Positions 1-6,733 of a stretch of DNA of 64,000 nucleotides are shown piece after piece. A model generated the notes under the pieces. It saw nothing but the letters and a program-made list of their open reading frames with translations. It ran no database searches and had not been told where the DNA came from. Each line of letters begins with the position of its first letter. Positions within the stretch are counted from its first letter, which is position 1. The DNA comes from an uncultured Sulfuricurvum sp. (lineage in GTDB: Bacteria > Campylobacterota > Campylobacteria > Campylobacterales > Sulfurimonadaceae), in contig NZ_CALDDG010000030.1 in the NCBI RefSeq assembly GCF_937936435.1, positions 1 to 64,000 of the forward strand, written 5' to 3'. The position numbers and the translations under genes were made by a program.

Positions 1-48
1 CGAGATAAAGGAATGTGACTGGAGTTCAGACGTGTGCTCTTCCGATCT
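1..48. other. Illumina adapter and index remnant (artefact)
   Basis: Bases 15-48 equal the TruSeq read-2 adapter ending in GCTCTTCCGATCT, and bases 1-6 (CGAGAT) are the end of the P7 flow-cell sequence, leaving bases 7-14 as an 8-base index. The order P7 end, index, adapter is exactly that of a library molecule, so this is untrimmed synthetic sequence at a contig end. Genomic sequence starts at about 49. Confidence 0.97.
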
Positions 49-931
49 TGATGCTATAGAAACCTTTCTACCTGAAAAATGCGGCATTATTTTTAACGAT
101 ACCAAAGTGATCAAAGCACGTCTTTACGGCCATAAGAGCAGCGGAGGTGCGATCGAGTTGCTCATTAACAGGGCTCTTGACGCCTACACTATTAATGTAT
201 ATATCAAAGGACGTGTCAAAACAGATACGATCCTCCATTTCGCCGAACATATCCATGCCCGCGTCATCACTCTGCATGATGACGGATCGAGGGATGTCCG
301 TTTTTTTCATCTCGACACTCCGATCCGATTTGAAGAGCTGCTCCCCATCCTCGATACCATCGGCCATATTCCCCTCCCCCCTTATCTCGGACGTGAAGAC
401 GATGCGGAAGACGAAAGGGAATATCAAAGCGTTTTCGCTCGGCACGAAGGGGCAGTCGCCGCTCCCACCGCTTCGCTGCACTTCACCGACGAACTTTTTG
501 ATGCCGTGTGTGCAGCCCATCCGCATGCCTTCGTCACCTTGCATGTCGGATCAGGTACTTTCAAGCCGGTAGAAGCGGCCGTCATTACCGATCATCCGAT
601 GCATTCGGAATATTTTGCCATTAGCGACGCGGCATATGAACTGATCCGCAACGATATCCCCCTTCTCTGCATCGGAACCACTTCGACCCGAACTATCGAA
701 TATTACGTGCGCAGCAACCAGCGCAGCGGAGAAGCTAACCTTTTCTTACATCCTCATAATCCGCCCCTTCGCGTCAACCATCTTCTCACTAATTTTCACC
801 TTCCTCAATCGACGCTATTAATGCTGGTAGCATCGTTTGTAGGGCTGGAAGAGACCCACCGTATTTACAACGAAGCAATCGTTCAAAAATACCGCTTTTT
901 TTCGTATGGAGATGCTCTTCTTATACTCTAA
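49..931 (+). CDS. queA: tRNA preQ1(34) S-adenosylmethionine ribosyltransferase-isomerase, 5' partial
   Basis: QueA transfers and isomerises the ribosyl part of SAM onto preQ1 at the tRNA wobble position, the step giving epoxyqueuosine. Family landmarks follow in order: an N-terminal FNDTKVIKARL block, APTASLHFT (usually APTAGLHFT), HVGSGTFKPV, MHSEYF, GTTSTRTIE, NFHLPQSTLLMLV and the terminal SYGDA. About 294 residues remain against roughly 340-350 for the family, so about 50 N-terminal residues are missing. The open frame continues upstream only through adapter bases, so an apparent GTG start at 32 is artificial. Truncation is an assembly matter and no pseudogene is implied. Confidence 0.95.
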
Positions 932-981
932 ATTACTCCCAATTATGATAAAATAGTGATATTCCTTCAAAAGGCATTGTA

Positions 982-2202
982 ATGGATCACATAAACCGCA
1001 GACAATTTCTGAGTGCCGGTTTGCTTCTCGGCGCTTCTACCCTGGTGGGAAAAGAGACTTCTCCCAAAATCGTAACCGAAACAAAAGAATTCGTTCCTCC
1101 TGTTATCGCTTTTCCTGAGAAAAAACCGCTGAAAGTCATTTCAGACCGTCCTCCGTTATTGGAGTCTCCGCGTGACATCTTCACCCAGCCGATCACTCCG
1201 AACGATCAATTTTTCGTCCGCTGGCATATGCCGGATATCCCGACCTACATCGATTTGAACGAATTTCGTCTGCAGGTGCAAGGTTCCGTCGAACAACCCC
1301 TTTCACTCAGCGTCGATGATCTCAAAAGCAAATTCGAGCCGGTAGAGATCACCTCCGTCCTCCAATGCGGCGGAAACAGCCGCAAGTATTATGCTTCCAG
1401 CGGTCAGGCAACCCACGGTGTCCAATGGGGACACGGAGCGATGGGATGTGCCGTATGGAAAGGGGCACGCCTCAAAGATATTCTAAATATGGCCGGCGTC
1501 AAAGGTGACGCGCGCTATGTCGGTGTCAACGGTCTCGAAAAACCGGCCGTAGACGCAACTCCGAAATTTTTCCGCGAAATGGAGATCGATGAAGCACTTA
1601 GCGGCGAGCTGATCGTCGCCTATGAGATGAACGGCGAAGATCTACCGTACCTTAACGGCTTCCCGCTCCGTCTCGTCATTCCTGGCCACTTCTCGGATAG
1701 CTGGGTCAAAATGCTCTCCGAAATCACCGTTATGGATCAATACCGCAAAAGTTTCTTCATGGACGTCGCCTACACCGTTCCGGATAACGACTGCGAATGC
1801 GTCATTTCAGGAAGCGATTTCGAATATAAACGCAAACCGATCGCCCAGATGAAAGTCAAATCGGTTATCGGTTATCCGACGCCGGGTACCGTGATCAAAA
1901 AAGGCTCCCGTGTTCGTGTCACCGGGATGGCGTTCGATCAGGGAAAAGGGATCAAAGAAGTTATGATCTCTACCGACGGCGGTAAAAGCTGGAGTACAAC
2001 GGCACTCCAAAAAGATTTAGGCAAATACGCTTATCGCCAATGGGTCTACCAATGGGAACCGAAAGCCAAAGGGGAATATACCATCATGGTCCGTGCGATC
2101 AACCGCATCGGAAATATTCAACCTATGGCGGATGAGATCGGCTGGAATGCCGGAGGATACCAATACAATGCCGTTGATATCGTCAACGTGAAAATCGTCT
2201 AA
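982..2202 (+). CDS. sorA: sulfite dehydrogenase molybdopterin subunit (SorA-like)
   Basis: Predicted periplasmic molybdenum enzyme oxidising sulfite to sulfate and passing electrons to a cytochrome c. The N-terminus has a twin-arginine export signal (NRRQFLSAG, Arg6-Arg7, then a hydrophobic stretch). The oxidoreductase molybdopterin domain covers about residues 70-255, with the molybdenum-ligating cysteine at Cys129 in LQCGGNSR. The C-terminal Mo-co dimerisation domain covers about 285-406. There is no haem domain of its own, so it needs the cytochrome encoded 10 bp downstream. A SoxC-type sulfane dehydrogenase subunit is the alternative, but the small monohaem partner fits SorAB and the Campylobacter jejuni Cj0005c/Cj0004c pair better. 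The start is ATG behind an AAAAGG ribosome-binding site. Confidence 0.85.
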   Translation: MDHINRRQFLSAGLLLGASTLVGKETSPKIVTETKEFVPPVIAFPEKKPLKVISDRPPLLESPRDIFTQPITPNDQFFVRWHMPDIPTYIDLNEFRLQVQGSVEQPLSLSVDDLKSKFEPVEITSVLQCGGNSRKYYASSGQATHGVQWGHGAMGCAVWKGARLKDILNMAGVKGDARYVGVNGLEKPAVDATPKFFREMEIDEALSGELIVAYEMNGEDLPYLNGFPLRLVIPGHFSDSWVKMLSEITVMDQYRKSFFMDVAYTVPDNDCECVISGSDFEYKRKPIAQMKVKSVIGYPTPGTVIKKGSRVRVTGMAFDQGKGIKEVMISTDGGKSWSTTALQKDLGKYAYRQWVYQWEPKAKGEYTIMVRAINRIGNIQPMADEIGWNAGGYQYNAVDIVNVKIV

Positions 2203-2212
2203 GGGGCCAACC

Positions 2213-2533
2213 ATGAAAAAAACACTTTTGATAAGCGCCCTTTTACTCGGCTCATCGGCACTCTTCGCACAGGTTAGCAAACCGATCGAAATGCCGTATT
2301 ACGATTATCCGATGGAAAAAGGAGATCACGACGAAGTGGCGCAGCAGTACTGCCTGATCTGTCACTCATTCGGATACATTTTGAACCAAGGGAAAAAGAG
2401 CCGTCCATACTGGACCGGAACCGTCGCTAAAATGGTCAATGAATTTAAAGCGCCTATCCCGAAAGAGGATCAGCAAATTATCATCAATTATCTCGTAAAA
2501 CACTACGGATATGAGAGTACCGGGCAACACTAA
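2213..2533 (+). CDS. sorB: monohaem cytochrome c, sulfite dehydrogenase partner (SorB-like)
   Basis: Small exported c-type cytochrome of 106 residues that probably takes electrons from the molybdopterin subunit upstream. A Sec signal peptide (about 1-19, cleaved after SALFA) precedes one haem-binding CLICH motif (Cys47, Cys50, His51); Met74 in KMVNEF is a plausible sixth haem ligand. The gene lies 10 bp after sorA on the same strand, so the two are cotranscribed. The fold resembles the small cytochromes paired with sulfite oxidases in campylobacters. Substrate assignment rests on the neighbour and not on this sequence alone. Confidence 0.8.
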   Translation: MKKTLLISALLLGSSALFAQVSKPIEMPYYDYPMEKGDHDEVAQQYCLICHSFGYILNQGKKSRPYWTGTVAKMVNEFKAPIPKEDQQIIINYLVKHYGYESTGQH

Positions 2534-2543
2534 GCCCGGTTTC
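2519..2543 (+). terminator. intrinsic terminator overlapping the sorB stop
   Basis: ACCGGGC (2519-2525) pairs perfectly with GCCCGGT (2534-2540) around an 8-base loop that contains the sorB stop codon, followed by a short T run. The opposing dprA gene ends at 2547, so the hairpin may act in both directions. Confidence 0.6.
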
Positions 2544-2546
2544 GCC

Positions 2547-3320
2547 TCACGTCAATACGACTCTGCCGTTTTGAACTTCGATCACTCCGTTTAGTTCAGC
2601 CTCAAAAATCTTTTCACCGTATTTTTGCACCGCATCTTCATAGACCGGACGCATCGCGCAAAAACGTAAAAACGGATCACTGACGTCGATTGCCGATCGA
2701 ACTTTGCCGAATCTTCCGACAAACATACTGATATCATAAATCGCTTCGGCTTTTCCTTCGGCCAATAGTCGGTTCGTCCCCTCGCTCTCACCGATATGAT
2801 GAGGGAGTACATATATTTTTTTCCCCATCTCCAACGCATACTCGACACTGCGCATGCTCCCGCTCTCCTCATCCGCCTGAGTTACGATGAGCACCTCTCC
2901 CAGAGCCACGACCAATTCGTTTCGGACGACAAAACTCCAGTTTGTCGCTGCAAACCCGGCTTCAAACTGGCTGAGAGTCAGACCCTCGGCCTCGATACTT
3001 CCCAATAACGACTTATTGACTGCGGGATAGTGTAGGTCTATACCGCAGGGCAATACGGCGATTGTATTAGCGCTTCCGGCACCCCGATGAGCAATCGCAT
3101 CAACCCCCATCGCTCCGCCGCTGACAATACAGGTACCTACGCGCGAGAGTTCGTGTGCAATGGCATGTGTCATCTGCTGAGTGTACTGATACGGTTTACG
3201 GCTGCCGATGATCGATACTTTCCGGCGATATAACAAATCGGTATTTCCTTTATAAAACAAAAAATCCGGTTTTTTTTTCATCGCTTCCAATTCGGAAATC
3301 GCAAAATCGATACTGTTCAT
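2547..3320 (-). CDS. dprA: DNA-processing protein DprA, short form
   Basis: DprA binds incoming single-stranded DNA and loads RecA in natural transformation. The Rossmann-like core is clear: SIIGSRKPY near the N-terminus, the glycine-rich IVSGGAMGVDAIAH, AVLPCGIDLHYP, the NELVVALGEVLIVTQA stretch and SGSMRSVEYALEMGK. At 257 residues it has only the core, without the N-terminal SAM-like and C-terminal winged-helix domains of longer homologues, as is common in Campylobacterota. It stands alone, convergent with sorAB. Confidence 0.9.
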   Translation of the reverse strand: MNSIDFAISELEAMKKKPDFLFYKGNTDLLYRRKVSIIGSRKPYQYTQQMTHAIAHELSRVGTCIVSGGAMGVDAIAHRGAGSANTIAVLPCGIDLHYPAVNKSLLGSIEAEGLTLSQFEAGFAATNWSFVVRNELVVALGEVLIVTQADEESGSMRSVEYALEMGKKIYVLPHHIGESEGTNRLLAEGKAEAIYDISMFVGRFGKVRSAIDVSDPFLRFCAMRPVYEDAVQKYGEKIFEAELNGVIEVQNGRVVLT

Positions 3321-3433
3321 GATACCCGTCTCATTTTGTTTTTTTTGAGTTTACCATACGTGTGAGAATCCAAATAAATTATGACATAGTGCTATATTTT
3401 ACACTATTGCCTATTTTTAAATCAGTTCAGCAA

Positions 3434-3462
3434 TTGACATTCGTTATATCTTTTCATATACT
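3434..3462 (+). promoter_or_regulatory. sigma-70 type promoter of the exbB-fecR operon
   Basis: A perfect -35 TTGACA (3434-3439) and a -10 TATACT (3457-3462) are separated by 17 bp, 25 bp ahead of exbB. Bases around 3435-3449 give a weak match (about 9 of 14) to a Fur 7-1-7 box, so iron control is possible but unproven. Confidence 0.65.
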
Positions 3463-3487
3463 ACGTAAATTTTTGAAGGATTCTGTA

Positions 3488-3907
3488 ATGGGTGAAACAA
3501 GACTGTTGGTCGATATCGGTGTCGTAGCCGTTTTAGGCATAATGAGCGTTATTGCGCTCAGTATTATCTTTGAACGCTATTTTTCGATTCGCCGTACCGA
3601 AGTAACGGACTTTAGTTCTCTCGATCAGCTCGAAAATTCGCTGACCGAATATCTCCATTTGCTCGCAAGTATCGGTTCCAATGCCCCCTATGTCGGTATG
3701 CTCGGTACGGTATTGGGGATTATGGCAACGTTTCACGAGATGGGAGCAAATGGTACCAATGCCAACGGTGTAATGGAAGCGCTCAGCTCGGCACTCTTTG
3801 CGACGGCATTAGGACTAGCCGTCGCAATACCGACGATTTTCATCTACAACCTTCTGCTACGCAGCGTCAAAAATAAAGTCGTCGAATGGAAAACGATCCA
3901 TGAATGA
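3488..3907 (+). CDS. exbB: TonB-system proton channel subunit ExbB
   Basis: ExbB is the inner-membrane proton-channel scaffold that with ExbD energises TonB. The 139-residue protein is the short campylobacterotan form with three membrane segments (about 7-27, 62-85 and 100-125); the conserved small-residue region APYVGMLGTVLGIM starts the second and the ALFATALGLAVAIP stretch forms the third. The ATG at 3488 is preferred because AAGGA sits just upstream and the promoter ends at 3462; an in-frame start at 3362 would add an AT-rich, unrelated extension. It overlaps exbD by 8 bp. Confidence 0.88.
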   Translation: MGETRLLVDIGVVAVLGIMSVIALSIIFERYFSIRRTEVTDFSSLDQLENSLTEYLHLLASIGSNAPYVGMLGTVLGIMATFHEMGANGTNANGVMEALSSALFATALGLAVAIPTIFIYNLLLRSVKNKVVEWKTIHE

Positions 3908-4280
3908 AAAAGAGATCGGCTACATCAATGCCGTCCCTCTTGTGGACGTGATGCTAGTCTTGTTGACCATTGCCCTCACTACGGCCACCTTTGTAAAAGA
4001 GGGGGCATTGTCTGTCGATCTCCCCTCAGCGAAAGCTCAAACCCGAGAAGCCCCGAAGGTGATCCGTCTGACAATCACAAAAGATCATACCTATTACATC
4101 AACGACAAAGAGATCGCACAAAAGGATATATCAGCGCAGCTGACACAGTTTAGTCGTGAAGATTTATGCGAAATCTATGCCGATAAAACGGTGATGGTCG
4201 AAGACTTGACCGATATGATGAGTCTATTAAACGAATCAGGATTTACCAAAGTCGTCATTAAAACCAAAACCGCTGTATAA
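3900..4280 (+). CDS. exbD: TonB-system subunit ExbD
   Basis: ExbD couples proton flow through ExbB to TonB. A short cytoplasmic end precedes one membrane helix (about 12-34) carrying the essential aspartate Asp16 in PLVDVMLVLLT; the remaining roughly 90 residues are the periplasmic domain. Length is 126 residues, close to family size. It overlaps exbB by 8 bp, and the following tonB starts directly after its stop, so the three are translationally coupled. Confidence 0.88.
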   Translation: MNEKEIGYINAVPLVDVMLVLLTIALTTATFVKEGALSVDLPSAKAQTREAPKVIRLTITKDHTYYINDKEIAQKDISAQLTQFSREDLCEIYADKTVMVEDLTDMMSLLNESGFTKVVIKTKTAV

Positions 4281-4985
4281 ATGAAAAAATCATTCTTAGG
4301 GTCATTGCTGGTTCATCTCCTCCTCGTACTTGGTGCGATCGGATTAATCCACAAACCCTATGATGTCGAAACCGTCACGATCCCGCTTACTATGCCGATG
4401 GCTTTTGAAACAGCCACGCTAAGCGATCCGACCCCTGAGTCGATTCAAAAGCCCGCAGCTAGACCCAAAGAGATCCATACTCCACATCCGATTGCCGCAC
4501 ATACCGTACATACTGCTCCATCGGCACAGCCTCAAACGCATACTGAAAATATCGTTCAAACCCAAACTGCCCCATCGGCTCTCTCCGAAGCCATATCTGA
4601 ACCAGCTACATCCGCACCCGTACAACCTGAATCTGATACACTGTCTCAAGCACATTCACCGACTGTACCCGCGGCATCCACACCGATCGATCCCAATCTA
4701 AAAGCAAATTTTGAGATCATTCGTAAAAAGACCTTTGAGCGTCTTTACTATCCGCAGGATGCACAAAATGCTCTCAAGGAAGGGACAGCAACCGTAATCT
4801 ATAAACTCTCTGAAGCAGGCGTGGTGGAATCTATTGTACTTGAACATAGCACCGGCTATCCTGACCTCGATGAAATCGTACTAAAAGCGGCACATGCGCT
4901 TCAAGGTGAACAGCTTCGCTCTGTCGAAAAGCGGATTAATATCCGGCTATCGATTGAATTTACGGTAACGAATAAGGCGGCATAA
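4281..4985 (+). CDS. tonB: energy transducer TonB
   Basis: TonB spans the periplasm and drives transport through outer-membrane receptors. The N-terminal helix (about 4-24) keeps the Ser/His pair typical of TonB (Ser8 and His12, four apart). Residues about 45-135 form a low-complexity spacer rich in Pro, Ala, Thr and His, and about 150-230 form the TonB C-terminal domain with YYPQDAQNALKEGTATV and a conserved STGYPDLDE segment. The spacer is richer in Thr/His and poorer in Pro-Lys repeats than enterobacterial TonB. It begins one base after exbD ends. Confidence 0.85.
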   Translation: MKKSFLGSLLVHLLLVLGAIGLIHKPYDVETVTIPLTMPMAFETATLSDPTPESIQKPAARPKEIHTPHPIAAHTVHTAPSAQPQTHTENIVQTQTAPSALSEAISEPATSAPVQPESDTLSQAHSPTVPAASTPIDPNLKANFEIIRKKTFERLYYPQDAQNALKEGTATVIYKLSEAGVVESIVLEHSTGYPDLDEIVLKAAHALQGEQLRSVEKRINIRLSIEFTVTNKAA

Positions 4986-4987
4986 AG

Positions 4988-5467
4988 ATGTTTGAGCACT
5001 ATTACAATGAACTCATCGCCTACTTTTCTAAAACACTGAAAGACCGCGACCGCGCCCACGATGCGGTGCACGAATGTTATAGCCGTGTATTGGCGAATGT
5101 CCCGGGTTATCCTCCCATCCAAGAACCCAGAGCGTTTTTGTATCAGACGGTACGCAATATCCTTGTTGATGAGCACCGTAAAAATGTCCGATATATCAAC
5201 GTCAATATCGACGATGTCGTCTTAACGTCGCACGAGTCGGAACAGCCGCTGGAGGTGATCGCATCGGATGAACGGATGAGAAAACTCCAATGCGCGATCG
5301 ATACCCTTCCGCCCAAATGTAAAGAGGCGTTTATCCTCTTTAAATTCGAGGGGATGCCACAGGCTCAAATCGCCGAAGCGATGGGGATATCCCGTAAAAT
5401 GGTCGAAAAACATATTATGAATGCGATGAAAGTGTGCAAAAAATGTCTGAAAGAGATCGAAGAATAA
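4988..5467 (+). CDS. fecI: ECF sigma factor, FecI-like
   Basis: A 159-residue ECF sigma factor expected to direct RNA polymerase to the receptor gene at 6734. Region 2 lies at about 8-70 (RDRAHDAVHECYSRV and EPRAFLYQTVRNILVDEHRK) and region 4 at about 95-150, with the helix-turn-helix QAQIAEAMGISRKMVEKH. It sits directly before a fecR-like anti-sigma/sensor gene whose ATG overlaps its stop by one base, the standard FecI-FecR arrangement of cell-surface signalling. Which chelate triggers it cannot be read from the sequence. Confidence 0.85.
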   Translation: MFEHYYNELIAYFSKTLKDRDRAHDAVHECYSRVLANVPGYPPIQEPRAFLYQTVRNILVDEHRKNVRYINVNIDDVVLTSHESEQPLEVIASDERMRKLQCAIDTLPPKCKEAFILFKFEGMPQAQIAEAMGISRKMVEKHIMNAMKVCKKCLKEIEE

Positions 5468-6414
5468 TGGCACGCGAAGAGTTAAACCCTATGTATGATG
5501 AATTAGAAGATATCGCAATCCAGTGGTTTTTGCGTTCGCAAGAGCCGATGACTCCAGGGGAGAGAGAAGAGATGCAAGCATGGCTATCCCATCCGGAACA
5601 TCTCTCGGTGTATGAGGAGGTAAAATCGACATGGGATGCACTCGATACCATCGCGCCGAAACCCAAATCCTCCGCCAATGTAACGTTGATGTCCCGACGC
5701 GCCTTTTTATATACCGCAGCTTCTGCCATTGCCGCTTTGGGGAGCTACGGGCTGTATGAGCGCTATACCTCTACCCCGGTATTCACCCGTACCTTTATCA
5801 GCCGACCGGGTGAAATGGTAGAGGGCAAACTCCCCGATGGCACCCGTATCGCGCTCGACACCGATACGAAACTTGAAGTGATCTATTACACCCATAAACG
5901 TGAAACACGATTGATATACGGTCAGGTGATGTTTAAAGTCGCGTCTAATGCACACAAACCTTTTACCGTAGATGCCGAAAGCACCCGTATTACGGTAGTC
6001 GGTACCCGTTTTTCAGTCCGTAATATCGACGGTGATGTTAAAGTCGCGGTACAAGAGGGGCATGTTCGGGTGCAAACCGATGGGAATCCGCAAATACATA
6101 ATCTTTTCCTATCCGATGGAGTGATTATTCAGGCTATTACCAACAACATTAAATCGATCCACGTCCAACCTAAAAATGTCGGGGCATGGCAATACGGACG
6201 AATATCCTTCGAGAACGCTTCCATGGAAGAAGCGATTAGAGAGTTCGAACGCTATGGAGAAAAGCGGCTTATCGCGTCTCCTGAAACCTCCCATATACGG
6301 ATCACCGGAAATTTTGACATCACCGGAAGCGACAGTTTTGTAAAAACACTTCCGAAAGTTGTCCCGATCCGATATGAACAGCAAGGAGAACATATCTGCA
6401 TCGTACCGCGATGA
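5467..6414 (+). CDS. fecR: FecR-like transmembrane sigma-factor regulator
   Basis: FecR relays the loaded state of the outer-membrane receptor to FecI. The protein (315 residues) has the N-terminal cytoplasmic sigma-binding region (IAIQWFLRSQEPMTPGERE and the LSHPEHLSVYEEV stretch, about 10-55), one membrane helix at about 80-100, a FecR domain (about 115-210, with GTRIALDTDTKLEV and TVVGTRFSVRN) and a C-terminal domain that contacts the receptor's STN domain. I take ATG 5467, overlapping the fecI stop, over an in-frame ATG at 5434 that would overlap fecI by 34 bp without a ribosome-binding site. Confidence 0.85.
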   Translation: MAREELNPMYDELEDIAIQWFLRSQEPMTPGEREEMQAWLSHPEHLSVYEEVKSTWDALDTIAPKPKSSANVTLMSRRAFLYTAASAIAALGSYGLYERYTSTPVFTRTFISRPGEMVEGKLPDGTRIALDTDTKLEVIYYTHKRETRLIYGQVMFKVASNAHKPFTVDAESTRITVVGTRFSVRNIDGDVKVAVQEGHVRVQTDGNPQIHNLFLSDGVIIQAITNNIKSIHVQPKNVGAWQYGRISFENASMEEAIREFERYGEKRLIASPETSHIRITGNFDITGSDSFVKTLPKVVPIRYEQQGEHICIVPR

Positions 6415-6428
6415 TATATTGAGGATAA

Positions 6429-6519
6429 TCCGATTCAGGGAGCATAGTAGCTTGTGCGTAAATACCTCCGGACCCAACCACCTAATGAAAACTTCTCTGC
6501 AAGTGTTGTTGTAGAGAAG
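6429..6519 (+). promoter_or_regulatory. candidate structured RNA leader, copy 1
   Basis: This lies in the 319-bp gap between fecR and the receptor gene. A closing stem UCCG/CGGA (6429-6432 with 6469-6472) surrounds ATTCAGGGAGCATAG (6433-6447), an inner hairpin GCAU/GUGC (6442-6445 with 6454-6457) with GCTT in its loop, and TACCTC (6463-6468). Twenty bases on comes an 11-bp hairpin, CTTCTCTGCAA (6492-6502) with TTGTAGAGAAG (6509-6519). A second copy with the same order and compensatory stem changes is at 11277-11380. I do not recognise it as a known riboswitch class. The rest of the gap (6520-6733) is AT-rich and must hold the receptor promoter. Confidence 0.6.
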
Positions 6520-6733
6520 CAATTTATCTATAAAACCACGCCATATTTCACAAAAAATCAAATTCTTTTACGAATTTTTCAAACACAGGTAGGGATTTCG
6601 AATACTCAAACGTCTTCTATTTAACGGGTTTATTTTGATGCTGTACTTTGATGTAAGTCCTTTCGTATAAACGCCTATCCATCGTTATGTCTATTATGAT
6701 ATATCGTAGAAGAAAAAATGTAGGAGCTTGAGA

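Noticed and set aside
32..48. Apparent GTG start of queA at 32
   Set aside because: It lies inside adapter sequence; the real N-terminus is missing.
3362..3487. Longer ExbB starting at 3362
   Set aside because: The extension crosses the TTGACA/TATACT promoter and lacks the family pattern; ATG 3488 has a ribosome-binding site.
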